Assembly: GCA_009363875.1 (NCBI GenBank)
Contig: CM018688.1
Coordinates: forward strand, 57,513,001 to 57,577,000
Origin: Mikania micrantha
Taxonomy: Eukaryota; Streptophyta; Magnoliopsida; Asterales; Asteraceae
Direction: 5' to 3'
DNA: 64,000 nt
Of the stretch, positions 1 through 11,857 are shown in pieces. The position numbers and the translations under genes were made by a program. Under the pieces are notes generated by a model that had not been told where the DNA came from, searched no databases, and saw only the letters and a list, made by a program, of their open reading frames with translations. The first letter of the stretch is position 1. Every line of letters begins with the position of its first letter.

Positions 1-2
1 TT

Positions 3-837
3 AAATCAAAGATAACTGAGAATCACCTTAAGGATCTTCAGGAATCCTTCGACATCCTGGACCACTACAATATGAAGCTTAATCCATCTAAGTGTCATTT
101 TGGGGTGAGATCAGGAAAGTTCTTGAGATATATGGTTACTAAAAGAGGAATAGAGGCCAGCCCAGAACAAATTCAAGCAATCCTAAACCTCAAATCCCCA
201 AAGAACATAAAAGAAGTGCAAAGATTGACAGGAAGGATAGCTGCACTCAACAGATTCATCTCAAGGTCTTCTGAAAAATTTAAAGGATTCTACGATATCC
301 TCAAAAAGAATAAGAAGTTTCAGTGGGATGAAGAGCATGAGAAGGCACTTCAGGATCTGAAGGAATATTTATCCTCATCGCCGTTGCTCATGGGACCAGA
401 AGATGGTGAACCACTATCATTGTACTTAGCAGTATCCCGAACTATTGTAAGTGCTGTGTTAGTTAAGGATCATCATGGATCACAACATCCCGTGTACTAT
501 GTGAGTAAAAGCCTAGTAGATCCTGAGACTAGATATTCTCACTTAGAAAAGCTAATTCTGGCTTTGATCATGGCATCAACCAAGCTTAGGCATTACTTTG
601 AGACACATAGAATACACATTAAAACAAATTAACCTATTAAATCCGTATTGAGAAAACCTGAGCTATCAGGAAGGATGGCAAAATGGTCAGTAAAACTCAG
701 TACTTATGATTTAATCTATGAACCAAGGACAGCAATTAAGTCACAAGCATTGGTAGACTTTGTGGATGATTTTAGTAGTGATCTACAACCAGAAGTGGAT
801 TTAGAAATCAAACTCTTAGATGAAGATATTGGTGAGT
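3..837 (+). pseudogene. pol: Tat pol fragment 1: RT C-terminus and native RNase H
   Basis: The reading frame is open from base 3 to a TAA at 630-632 and continues in the same frame from 633 to 837. It starts just past the RT active site, includes the conserved RT end (KLNPSKCHFGV near 75-107), and passes into the connection and RNase H region (KKFQWDEEHEKAL; HPVYYVSKSL). The first catalytic position of the native RNase H, normally Asp in a CDAS-like motif, reads LAVS here. That fits the known loss of activity of the native RNase H in Tat elements with two RNase H domains. The frame stops where a solo LTR is inserted and resumes after it at 5198. It cannot encode a working protein. Confidence 0.85.
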
Positions 838-1623
838 TGTAACATCAAGTGCCAGATCGTCCGGCAAGTCCATACGGTATGTGTACTTTCACCTTACACT
901 ATGTGCAAATACGTATATGTGAACAGTGTTTATGATAACAGATTTCAGAATACAATACACAGTTGTACGTATTTTAGTGCAAACTTAAATACAGTAAGTA
1001 CAACGTACATTTGAAACATCAGTTGTGTTTATTAAGTGAAAACTTAATTACAGTTAACACAACGAATCAAGAGAAACAACAGTTTTCAAGTGAACAACGA
1101 AAACATATCGGTTGCGATCTGATGTCCACAGATGACAGGAATCAGATGGCCGACAAGACAGTACAAGAACAATGTGAAAACAGGATGTATAGTTGAGTCC
1201 GACAGTGAGGAAACACAATTAAAACACAAATACAGTGTTAGTTCAGAATAACGAATTGACAGTGTGTTTGCGTGGGTGACGATTCACACAAACATATCTG
1301 TGAGTTTAGAGTTCTGAAATAATGACTGAAAAGTAGAAAACAAAAGTCAGAAAGCAAAACCATTGTCGTATTCGTTCGGGTGACGATTCGAACGAATTAC
1401 GCGCGAAGGTGACGCGATCTGACGAAACAAAAAAAAAACGAAAACACGACACGAACGAAAATAATTTAATAAAACAAAATAAATAACATTTTACAATTTT
1501 GAAACTCATCAAAATAATTAGATTAATCTCTTTTATTTAAATCCATTTAAATTACGCGTAATTTTCCGGAAACGTAACGAAATGCGAACCGAGCAACGAA
1601 AACGACCCCGAACACGCTCGGGG

Positions 1624-1631
1624 TATAAATA
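1624..1631 (+). promoter_or_regulatory. LTR TATA box
   Basis: TATAAATA follows a GC-rich stretch in the solo LTR. A matching TATATAAA sits at the equivalent place in the minus-strand solo LTR (24031-24038). This is a likely Pol II promoter element of the LTR; the start site is inferred, not seen. Confidence 0.55.
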
Positions 1632-1979
1632 CACTAAATGAGGTCATTTTCCTCATTATTTCTCATCTTCTTCCTCCCTCACACCCAAATTCCCGGTTTA
1701 GAAAAAACCCACCATTTTTACACCTTCAAACCTTCATAACTTTCTCATTTCTTCACCAAATTCATCCATTCTTGAACCTACTTGAAGCTCTCGTTGTGCT
1801 CTACACGAAAGTACAACAGATCGGAGGTGAAACCCACTCAAAATCGAGGTAAAAGGCTATAAAGTATGCGAAAATTAGGGTTTTCTACCCATCTTGTTCA
1901 TACCTTGTTCCAAACTGGTTAAACACCCTCACAACCGAACCTTATGACCACGATAACCACTTCTAACCTACACAATCCT

Positions 1980-2600
1980 CGAATCCACCATGATGGGGGC
2001 GGCTCTAGGTCAGCCTTGCTATGGCCGAATCGCAACAACAGTAAGCCGAATGACCCTGGGTCGAATGGCTCCTCCGAATGAGACCAACCCCAGATCGAAT
2101 GACTCTCTTTCGGTAACCCTCTCATTCGCCAGCCACCCTTCCAGCCATTCGCGACTCACACCCATTCGCCACCTCAGCTTCAGTCGAGCCACCATTCGCC
2201 GCCGCCACATTCGGCCAACCACCCCCACCAATCGGCTGACTTCATTCGGCAACCACCAGTCGACCAGCAAGCCTCATTCGACCATATCCTCAACCGCCGA
2301 GCATCAGTCGGCCAACACTTTCGGCCCAATAAGTAGTCTGGCCCATACCTCACTGATGCAGGCCCAGTAAACTATCAAGGCCCAATGACACTCAGCAAGC
2401 CCAACAGATTTCCCCTGGCCCAGTTTATCTTCACTTCGGCCCAGCAGTTTAACCATTCATGCAATTAGTCCATGAACCTGTTTTGATCCAACAGTTAGGC
2501 CCATGGTCATTTAGGCGGCCCAAATCCCTTAATTTAGCCTATTATGGCCCAAAGTCATTGATGGGGCCTAGATCACTAGTTGGCCCAAGACACACATATA
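1980..2600 (+). repeat. Degenerate short-motif repeat zone in the solo LTR
   Basis: Short motifs recur irregularly here: CATTCG/ATTCGGC from about 2030 to 2330, then GGCCCA-type motifs from about 2280 to 2630. The equivalent zone of the second solo LTR (22740-23600, minus strand) is likewise full of GGGCC and GGTTCG motifs, but the two do not align base for base. It is a fast-evolving short-motif region, and small open frames inside it are compositional. Confidence 0.6.
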
Positions 2601-3208
2601 TACGACCCATACATCAATCGGCCCAATTGAGGCTTAAAATAAACAAATACATTTTTTATATTACAAATGTGGTAATTGGCGAGTGCAAGAAATTGTAAAG
2701 TTCAAAACCTCATGTTTTCTAAAAACAAGATGGGGACTCAACAAATGATTAATTGTGTAACAATAGTTCAAGGGTAAAAGGGGCGAACGTAGTCTTAAAC
2801 CATAAATCTAGTTTATGGTTATGAATCTAAAACAGCTTCAAGATTTCATATCATGACAAATTACACAAAGTTGAATGTAAGATCAAGGACACAGTATGCT
2901 AACTTTAAATCTAAATTGAACACTTAGATTTGGTTTATAAGGACCAAAACACCACGTACTAAACTTAACTTAAAGGAGTTAAGTGCTAGTATGATAGGTG
3001 GCAATTAGAAATGGGCCGAACGATGACCGAGACTCACGCGTGTTAACCAACTCTAGGGTTAACATCTACACGCACTCACATACACACGACTCATACTTAC
3101 AACTTACAAACAACGTGAAATCAATACAGGATCGTGAAAACAAACTCAATTACAACTCAGAGCGCGTGCATTCTTTCATTTAAGCTAAGTCAACCCAACA
3201 ACTACAAG

Positions 3209-4829
3209 GTGAGTTCATATGCCCCTTTTTCTTTAATCTTATTGATTTTAAACTCTCGGGGCTGAGAAACATGCTTTACTTTTATTTATTTAAAAGTTTT
3301 GCTTATATTTTGTTAATACTTTGATTATTTGATATTAAATTGCTTATTATCATAAATCATTGTATGCATGCTTGTTTGAATTCAAGAATACAGGAAAGAT
3401 AAGATGATGATGATATTTTTAATATCATAACTCATCGATACAATAGAATAACTTAGTAGTAAGTTAACTCTTACAACACTTAGTTATTCTTACAAGAAAT
3501 GACATTGTAACAATTACAAGGAAACATGATGACATGATTACAAGAGTAAAACACAAGAATGATATAAAGATAATATATCTTTACTACATCATTCAATACA
3601 AGAGTTAAATAAGTGTAATAAGACTAGATCTTATAATACTTACTTTATGACTCAACACATATTACAAGAAGAACAAGTAGCATGGAATGATAATCATGAT
3701 AACATAATTTCATGATAACAACATCATTCACTCAATTAATTAACATAACCTAATAAGACTAGTTCTTATTTAACTTTGTTAATATCACGGAGAACATATG
3801 ACAATGAGAACAAGAGTACAAGTGAATACAATTACAATTAGTTACTATTGACCTGTTTGCATTATATCACTTCAATCATGTGCCAAATTGTTCAAGTTGA
3901 TCATGTAAGTCCCTTACATTCGCTGACCAGTTAGTTTGACGTGACTAAACCGACGATAGCATAGTGGTACCATAGGTTTGACAAACCTCTAGCTTGTAGG
4001 GCTAGTATGTTGATCGTAACAATTCAATGGCCGGTAACGTATGACCGGTGACAGGGCGACCTCAAGTCAGGTTCTGGTAAGCGACACATGGTGATATTAA
4101 TCTACAGTGATAAGTAATTAATCCAGCGAAAACCCTATTGACTAGTAGGTTGAGAAGGTGATCTGCTCTCATGTTACAATACTAGTAATAGATTTCGTTG
4201 AGAACAATAGACATGCAAAGTGGTAGAGATAAATCGGATGCATTGAAATCTGATTACGTGAGGATTTCAATGGATTCCTTTTAGGCTCTATGCACTATGG
4301 TTCAAGAACAAGTTGCAAGGGGTTAACTCACACTCTTAATAATTAATAGAGTATCATCAGTTAACCCACCTCAAGTATAGAATAATACAAGGACAAGATT
4401 TTATTAATCTAAAATTCCTTAATACATCGAGGGTTATCAACACTTCGGTTTGATAAATAAACCCCATACAGTATATTATTCTATCATCAATACAATAACT
4501 GAGTACATATCAAATACGATGAATAAACGGGTAATGGATATCTTTAGTTGTATCGCAAGTAGGGTAGAACTTGACTAGGTATGTGGTGGGATAGCGTCTG
4601 GGCTTGACCCTTTCAGGATTCCCTATATATAAGCATACTTGATCAGGTGATACACTACTTGTACATATAACTAAGGAGAGGCCATTGGGTGGTACAGATG
4701 AAATAAGTATTACAAGCAACAACTATGACATTGTGGATGTGTGCATGATCAATTCAATGGTTTTCAATTTACTTACTTATGAACTCACCAACCTAGTGTT
4801 GACTTTGTTTAAATGCATGTTTTTCTCAG
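3209..4829 (+). other. Possible intron inside the solo LTR
   Basis: A strong 5' splice site (AAG|GTGAGT, GT at 3209) and a pyrimidine-rich 3' splice site (TTTTTCTCAG, AG at 4828-4829) bracket 1621 bp. Both are present at matching places in the minus-strand solo LTR (20789-22206) and, shorter, in the LTRs of the tandem array. Splicing itself is inferred. Confidence 0.4.
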
Positions 4830-5192
4830 GTGACGGACAGGTGTAGATACAATTGTGCAAGTGTTAAGCTAGTGGACTCTTAGAAGACCTAGCTTACTTT
4901 TGACTGCATACTTTTGATATGACAAAACAGTGAATCACTTTTGTATATCTTGTACAGTTCAAGATATAAACTCATTGATTCTTTTTGATTAGATTTACTT
5001 AGTTAAATTATGATGTACAATGTAATTTAACTTTGTAATTCTATTTCATGTCATGATTAGCATTTCTCATTTATATCTCATGTGCTATGTGAACAATCTG
5101 ATCATTTGATTATCACTCAAAGATATCGCGCCCCGGGAACCTTCCGCCCGACGGGAAAACCCGATCCGTTCCCGCCGGCCCGGGGTGTGACA

Positions 5193-6939
5193 TGAGTGGA
5201 CTTTGTTCACAGATGGATCTTCAAATGTGAGAGGAACAGGACTATGCATCATACTAAAATTGCCACAGGGGGGCATAATACACCAATTGATTAGCTGTGA
5301 ATTTCAAGAAACTAATAATGAAGCAGAATACGATGCCCTAATAAGAGGACTTCAATTGGCTAGGGATATGAACATTTGAAACCTGCATGTATTCGTCGAT
5401 TCCCTACTGATAGCCAACCAATTTAATGGCTCATATACAACTAAGGGAGATAAATTGGCGAAATACTTAGAGATAGTTAAGGATATAGCAGGATATTTCC
5501 ACAACATTGATATCACTCAAGTGCCAAGGGAAGAGAATGCAGCGGACGCACTAGCAAACCTCGCCTCATCCCTAAGGATCCCTGAGGATATTAATATTCC
5601 TATTCTACATATTTTAAGACCAATGATAGATATGCAGGACATAGGTCAGAATATTTAACCCAAAAGTACTGAGGCTCATCATTCAAAAGCACATGAAATA
5701 TCCTGGACTATCCCTATTAAGAATTACCTTCAGACAGGAAAAATACCTGATGAAGAAACAAATCTTAGAGCTTTTAAAGCAAAAGTATCTAAATACACAA
5801 TCATACGGGATATCTTGTATAGAAAATCAGTAGCAGGCCCATACTTAAGGCGTTTGGAGAAACCCGAAAGTGTGGAAGTAATGAAAGATATCCACGAAGA
5901 ATATTGTGGAAATCACACTGGGGGTAGAGCATTATTTTCAAAGATCCTGAGAACAGGATACTTCTGGCCAACAATGAGAAGAGATTCAATGTCTTATTCC
6001 CAGAAGTGTGATGCTTGTCAAAGACATAGCAATATTCTTCACCAACCAGCTGAACCTTTATATCCAATAGTCTCATCATAGCCATTCATAAAATGGGGAA
6101 TGGATATAGTAGGAAAATTACCCATAGCACCCGGAGGAAAGGTGTTAATGCTTGTTATGATGGATTACTTCTCAAAATGGATTGAGGCTGAAGCCTTTGT
6201 ACAAGTTAGAGAAAAAGAAGTAATCTCATTCATAAAGAGAAATATACTGACTAGATTTGGGATACCTGCGGAAATCACTTGTGATAATGGATCTCAATTT
6301 ATACGAAAAAGGACTACAAAATTCTGTGAAAGCTGGGGCATAAAGATGATAACCTCTACACATGTCCATCCTCAAGCCAATGGTCAGGCAGAATCAGGCA
6401 ACAATATTATCATCAATAACCTTAAGAAAAAGTTGTGATCTAAGAAAGGAAAGTGGGCTGAATAACTTCCATTTGTCCTATGGGCTGATAGAACAACCAC
6501 AAAGAATGCAACTAGTCAAACACTATTCTCTTTAGTGTATAGTTCTGAAGCTGTTCTCCCAACTAAAATGGTTATTCCTACTGCAAGATCAAGTTTACAA
6601 AATCTAGAATCCAACAAGGAGATACTTTCTGAGGATCTAGATACTATTGATGAACTTAGGGATATTGCAAGGATAAGGATGGCAACATATCAGCAAAAGA
6701 TAGCTAAATCCTATAATAAGAATATTAGAATACGTAGATTCCAAGTTGGAGATCTGGTTTTAAGGAAGGCATTTCAAAATACTACCAATCCAAGTGATGA
6801 AAAACTCACTCCAAAATGGGAAGGACCTTATAAGATCGAATCGAAAGCTGGAAAAGGGGCGTATAAGTTGGCCAACATGGAAGGAGAATCTCTTCCAAGA
6901 TCATGGAATGACATTCATATTAAGTTATACTTTATATGA
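5193..6939 (+). pseudogene. pol: Tat pol fragment 2: archaeal-type RNase H and integrase
   Basis: The frame interrupted by the solo LTR resumes at 5198. The first domain is an archaeal-type RNase H with its four acidic positions visible in TDGSS, NNEAEYDAL, VFVDSL and ENAADALA. Integrase follows: a zinc-binding end with His residues near 5893-5917 and CDAC at about 6010, then catalytic Asp in WGMDIVG, Asp in TCDNGSQF and Glu in NGQAESGN. A GDLVLRK...PKWEGPYKI end corresponds to the GPY/F module. The frame is broken by stops near 5379, 5656, 6079, 6436 and 6463. The domain order RNase H-RNase H-integrase assigns it to the Tat lineage. Confidence 0.87.
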
Positions 6940-7146
6940 AACTTATTGTATCAAACTGTAAAAGATTATTTAGTTATAATCTATACTCATATTCCCAAAT
7001 ATTTCTATTTATTCTTATATATTCCTATGTATTCCTATATATTCCTAATTATCATGCTACTAACTTAAGCAACTGAGGGGCATCAGGAATCCTGATTCCT
7101 AGCTATGCAAAAATCTTGTTGTTTTGTAGGTATAGCAGGAGAAGAG

Positions 7147-7560
7147 ATGAGACTTTATGTCTTAACCAAAGTTCTGACCTGAAATCAGAACTTTATCAAG
7201 ACCCCGCACAGACTTTATGTCTAGCTGCAAAGTTTTGACCTGAAATCAAAACTATAGAAGACCCCTGCACAGACTTTATGTCTAGCTGCAAAGTTTTGAC
7301 CTGAAATCAAAACTCAAGAGACTTTTGTCTCTCAAGAAGACTTAGGGTTCATACCCTCGCCAGTTGTGCACGTTTATCCTATTATAGTCTAAGATAATGG
7401 GACCATTACATGCATGAGTGGCTGATAATTTCATTATCAAGGGTTATAACTAAGGATCCTCCGAAATATCCAGGTATAGTTGGAGATTTTGGGACCAGTA
7501 CACGCATGAGTGGCTGACAATTTCATTTTCAAAGACTATTACCAAGGATCCTCCAAATTA
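7147..7560 (+). repeat. Two tandem repeat families in the Tat 3' region
   Basis: From 7147 to about 7325 a unit of about 61 bp occurs three times. It carries AGACTTTATGTCT and GACCTGAAATCAAAACT. From about 7400 to 7560 a unit of about 95 bp occurs twice. It carries GCATGAGTGGCTGA and AAGGATCCTCC. Copies differ by a few bases. Confidence 0.75.
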
Positions 7561-7579
7561 TAGCATTCATATGCTATAC

Positions 7580-7790
7580 AACCGGGCCTTAGTCGCCAGA
7601 ATTCCGGCCTAGTCGCCAGTATCTCGGCCTTAGTTGCCAGCATTTCGGCCTTAGTCGCCAGTATCTTTCGGCCTTGTCACCAGTATTCCGGCCTTGTCGC
7701 CAGTATTCCGGCCTTAGTCGCCAGTATTCCGGCCTTAGTCGCCAATTTAATCCGCCTTGTCGCCAGTATTTTGGGCTTGTCCCAAGTTTT
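7580..7790 (+). repeat. Short tandem repeat, about nine units of 21-24 bp
   Basis: The unit is close to CGGCCTTAGTCGCCAGTATT and recurs about nine times with small length changes and substitutions. It sits between pol and the antisense gene of the Tat element and is GC-richer than its surroundings. Tandem repeats in this position can seed satellite DNA in some plants; no satellite expansion is seen here. Confidence 0.85.
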
Positions 7791-9240
7791 CTTGTTTTTC
7801 TATATATGCAGGACTAAATTTCAAGGATACTTAGGAATATTGCAACATACTTCGAGATATTCAGGTATGAAATTCTTCTGATGTCTTAACAGGAACAAAG
7901 AAGATTTCGAACACAAACCTACTATCTCTGGAAATTGGTATTTGTTTCTCAACTCTTTTTATACCATTGCATTTTTTATATTCTCATGCTTGATAGTATG
8001 TATCATGCTTATTTCTATTTAGAAATATATTACGTGTCATATGCACATTTCTAATTAGGGGCATGTTAAATTAAATTACCAATTACTTCACGTGCTAAGA
8101 TAACTTTAGACAAATGATAACATTTAAACACATGTCTAAGTTATATATAATCATTCAAGTAGTTAAAACCTTAGGCGAATTAGAATAAGTCTATCTCGAA
8201 CTATTCTTAATGATTCCTAAGTATATTGTATGTAGAATAAACTTAAGAAAAAATATTCTGAAATTCTTTGATAAAAACAATAAGAATATTTAATTATCTT
8301 AAGGTATATCTATGAAAATTTATGCATAGTTAAAATCTAATCTTTATGAAAGTAATAAAAGAGTTTATTCTCTTAAACGAGTCACGAGATATCCAAAGTA
8401 TCACTGAGAATATTTGGGGATATTCGAAGATATCTTAACAATGATTATAAATAATAAACTATAACTGGATACAATATTAATGTATTCAATGATCATGACT
8501 GCTTATAGTCATTAGTTTGAGTAATATGTACCCAATTAAACCTTATAATATTCATACCACATATCAAAGACAATCAAGGATATTTTGAAATATATAAGGA
8601 TATTTCAATAAATAAATAACTAATATCCAAAATGTCATCAAAAACGATTATACTTGAAGAGTTATCAGAATTCAAAACAGTGGTTATGGATTTAAAAACC
8701 TTGAAATGAATAATGTATCCAAAACTGAGTACAATATTTAACATAATATTCTGGTTAAATATAATTCAGAATATTCTAAAAGATCATATTAGACTATTCT
8801 CAATTATTCCTAAGTATACCTAATAACGCTTATAAAGAACTATTCTAAAACTTAAACACTTGATGTATAAAGAGTTACATACAAGTCAGATTAAACAAAA
8901 CAGTAATATTCATTAAATTCAGAATACTTCAAAATATTTAAAGATATCTGAAAATAAACATCTATATAGAACACAAAGATATAATCCAAAATACTAACTG
9001 TTATATCAACAACCCAAAAACAGTTAAAAGATTAACGTATCAAGCTTCGCCATGAAATCATGCTCCCTCCACTTAATATGTTAACAAAGTTAAGTAAAAA
9101 TCAAGGCTTCGCCATGAAACCATAGTCCCTCCACCTTGATTTTTATATTGTCTGCCCCTATACCTGGGGACTTTCCTAAAATCCTATTGTTCAAAGAGTT
9201 ACATCATTAAAGAGAAGAACCACAAACATTAAAAATGGGC

Positions 9241-10802
9241 TCAGACCTTGGCACCATTGTCATCATCGCCCATTGTAACCTCCTGCTCACCAACTCCAAC
9301 CCCTGCACCTGTCGCCTCGCCCTCACCAGCCTTGCTCGTCTCCCCTGCCTCGCCAGCCTTGGTCACCTCCATGGAAGCTACTGCCTTATCTCCAGCCAAA
9401 CTAGCCAATATTTTGCCCCATTCTCGGAGATCCTTGGCCCATGAGTCAGTACCTTCGGTCTTAGCCTGGTTTGCCATTTGGATTTTGGCCCTCAGCACGG
9501 CTATGGCAGCAGATTTTTTGGCTCCTTCAATATGTTCTTTGAATTAAAGCTTGTAGGAGGCCTTCATCTCTTTCATCTGCTTCTTGACCTTGACAACCTC
9601 CTTCTCGTAGTGGTCGTCTTTGGCAATGAAGATCTTCTTTTGATCTTCAAGGTCTTCGACCTGTTTGTCAAATTGCTCTTTTTTAGAAGCATATTTGACT
9701 GAGGCCTGCAAAATAGAGATCATTTAGAATATTAAGGGATATTACGTATAAAACAAAATAGATAAAATACCTTGTTCAGGAGGTCAACAACAGATAATTC
9801 CGAGGGCTCTTCCAGGTCGATAGTGTCCACACCTTTTCGTTTCTTGGCCGTTTTGGAGGTACGGGTGGTCATAGCACGAGATTTGGGGGCAACAGGGCTT
9901 GTTTTCTCTTTCTTTACAGGGAAGAAAGCATTGAGGTCCTCAAGGTCAAAGGTTGATTCTGCAAAAAGGAACCAAGATCAGAAATAGTTAGGAATAAATG
10001 AAAATAATTCGGAATATTATAGGATATACCTGAAGCCATTGGAGTAGCAGCTTCAAGGTTGGCACCAAACTTTCTATATTGTTCGTCAATCAACAAGGAA
10101 CGAATCTTGTTCCTACTCTCTTCTTCTTCCACCACAATTGATTCAAATTTAGGAGCTGTACATAACAAAAACAGAATAAGTAAAACAATACAATGACAAA
10201 TCAAATTCAACTTAAAAAGTCCTAAGAATCCTACACTTTTCCACCCATTTGAGAGGAAGAAGTTCCCCATTAGGGATAGACCTCCTTTTTACAAAAAAGA
10301 ACATATTTCTCCACTCATCCTCATTCAAGGTAATACCCGGAACAAGAATAGGAGCCTCATTTCTCCTTTGAAGAACAAAACAGGATGACCCGTGAGTTCT
10401 GAGTTGGTACATCAAGGCGATTTCGGGAACACCTATCTCTAAACCAAAATGCTGGTTTAGTTAATCAAGGGTATACAAAAGACGCCACCCCATAGGCATT
10501 AATTGAGGAAAACAGAGCTTAGTGATTGAGAAAAAATCAGAGATGACATCGAGGAAAGGAAATTTCAGACCCAAGGTGAAGGGGTACTCTGAAAAACATA
10601 CCCAAGAAGGAAACACATGATCGGCTTTCAATTTTTCAGAAAAACTATGGAAGATGGTTTCATTGGGGAATGTTTTTGAAAGGCGTAACAACTCAATTCG
10701 ATCATTGTTGAATACGCTTCTATTTTGACGATTGAAGGTCAAAATATTCTAATCGGTGAAGTCATCAGAATTGAGGTCGGAAGAAGAAGATGATCCAGAC
10801 AT
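9241..10802 (-). pseudogene. Antisense gene of the Tat element (PF04195-like), broken
   Basis: On the strand opposite to pol, an ATG at 10802 starts a Ser/Asp-rich leader (MSGSSSSSD). A domain follows with the pattern SEYPFTLGLKFPF, KLCFPQLMPMGWR and NEDEWRNMFF. This resembles the domain catalogued as putative gypsy-type transposon (PF04195), known in antisense ORFs of Tat elements. Three introns fit GT-AG rules: 10156-10236, 9959-10029 and 9706-9770. The last exon encodes a charged coiled coil (KKEQFDKQVEDLEDQ) and an Ala/Gly-rich tail ending at 9241. Stops near 10750, 10461 and 9545 break the frame. The function of these antisense proteins is unknown to me. Confidence 0.75.
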
Positions 10803-11061
10803 TTTTTGTGAAGAAAAATTAAAAATTGAAGTAGAAAGAAGAAAAACTTACCGCAAGAACCAGCTGAAGATGATGGCATCTAAAGAAGGCGGAATGATGA
10901 TTATATCATGAACAAACGGCTGGGAATATGTGGGAAACCGCCACAATCAGTAACTGTCGCATCAACGTTTCAATCATAATTTAAAATTCAAATTTTGAAT
11001 AAAGAGCCAAAATGAACGGTTATTTTCAAATTCTTACTACGAATTAAAACGGTAATAAGAA

Positions 11062-11073
11062 TTTGGGGGCAAT
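11062..11073 (+). other. Polypurine tract of the Tat element
   Basis: A purine-rich run ending GGGGGCAAT lies directly before the TGTTGTGCC start of the 3' LTR. This is the expected place for the plus-strand primer. Confidence 0.6.
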
Positions 11074-11835
11074 TGTTGTGCCTGTAAAATTTAGTCTTAT
11101 AATTAAGAATAATTCAGGATACATAATATTTCGGGATAATTAGGAATATTTGCGTGTATGAATTTCTATTAACCGATGACATAATAAATAAATAAAGATT
11201 TTATGTTAATTATAATTGTTTATTTATTTAACACGTGCTGCTAAAGTTTGAATTTACTCAACAGGATAGTAGAAACTACTATTCCTATTTTGCCGGAATA
11301 AAGAGAAAAACGTGGACTATGTGAGGAACCCATCAACGGTCATGTGGAATAATTGGCACATGATCTGGAAATGGAGCGGATAATGTGGAACAACAATGAA
11401 CTACCGTTGTATTTTTTCTATGTTATAAATTGAGGCAATGGTCGATCCAGGAACACACCGACTGCACTTAGCTTACTTCTGCTTACTTCTTGCTTACATT
11501 TGCGATATTCAGAGTTTTTCTACACTTAGTGATCGATCAATTGTGCTCTTCTATTGTAATTTCATTTTATATTAATAAGAACAAGGCAGAGTGATGATTT
11601 TCACCTTCTGAGATTTTTATGCCGGCAATCCTAAGGGATTAAGGGTTTTTCATCATACAAATCTCGTGTGTTTGGCTATTTTTCAGTCTTATATTCTGAA
11701 ATATCCCTAGGGATCCTCAAGGATATTTTTATTGAATTTTACTTGTAAACTGTTTTCTTGGTTGTAAAACGCAATTCCCCACTAAACTAATTCGGTTTTG
11801 CAAAAAAGTATTTTTGTTAATTTTTACCCGAAACA
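11074..11835 (+). repeat. 3' LTR of the Tat element
   Basis: The sequence begins TGTTGTGCCTGT right after the polypurine tract and ends CCCGAAACA, giving 762 bp with TG...CA ends. A TATA-like GTTATAAATTGAGG lies near 11410, about 340 bp in. The 5' LTR is outside the window, so the end was set by the TG...CA rule and could shift by a few bases. Confidence 0.72.
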
Positions 11836-11857
11836 TACACACATATACATATATATA

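Larger units (their letters stand above)
838..5192 (+). mobile_element. Solo LTR, large Tekay-like family, inside Tat pol
   Basis: A 4355-bp sequence begins TGTAACA and ends GGGGTGTGACA. It is flanked on both sides by TGAGT (833-837 and 5193-5197), a perfect 5-bp TSD. No primer binding site or internal region is present, so it is a solo LTR left by LTR-LTR recombination. Its ends match the minus-strand solo LTR at 20427-24815: the start shares GGCAAGTCC-TACGGTATGTG and the last about 110 bp are almost the same. A core near 3205-3270 also resembles the LTRs of the tandem array, so the families are related. There is no protein-coding gene inside. Confidence 0.92.
6940..9240 (+). other. Tat 3' non-coding region
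   Basis: No gene is visible on the sense strand between pol and the antisense gene. The stretch is AT-rich, with tandem repeats at 7147-7560 and 7580-7790. A short duplicated motif, CTTCGCCATGAAA, recurs near 9044 and 9105. Such repeat-rich 3' regions are typical of Tat elements. Confidence 0.7.
1..11835 (+). mobile_element. Tat-lineage Ty3/gypsy retrotransposon, 3' part, degenerate
   Basis: The window opens inside the reverse transcriptase of a Ty3/gypsy element and runs to its 3' LTR. The order is RT end, degenerate RNase H, second (archaeal-type) RNase H, integrase, a long non-coding stretch with tandem repeats, a gene on the opposite strand, a polypurine tract and the LTR. A second RNase H between the native RNase H and integrase, and an antisense gene between pol and the 3' LTR, are known hallmarks of the plant Tat lineage. 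The pol frame is broken by several stops and by a solo LTR (838-5192). The 5' LTR, gag and protease lie outside the window, so the TSD cannot be checked. Confidence 0.88.

Noticed and set aside
1990..2370. 126-residue ORF and its antisense partner in the solo LTR
   Set aside because: The composition comes from ATTCG and GGCCCA motifs; the other solo LTR has different frames at the same place.
9235..9702. Plus-strand ORFs opposite the antisense gene
   Set aside because: They are shadows of the coiled-coil and Ala/Gly-rich exon on the minus strand.
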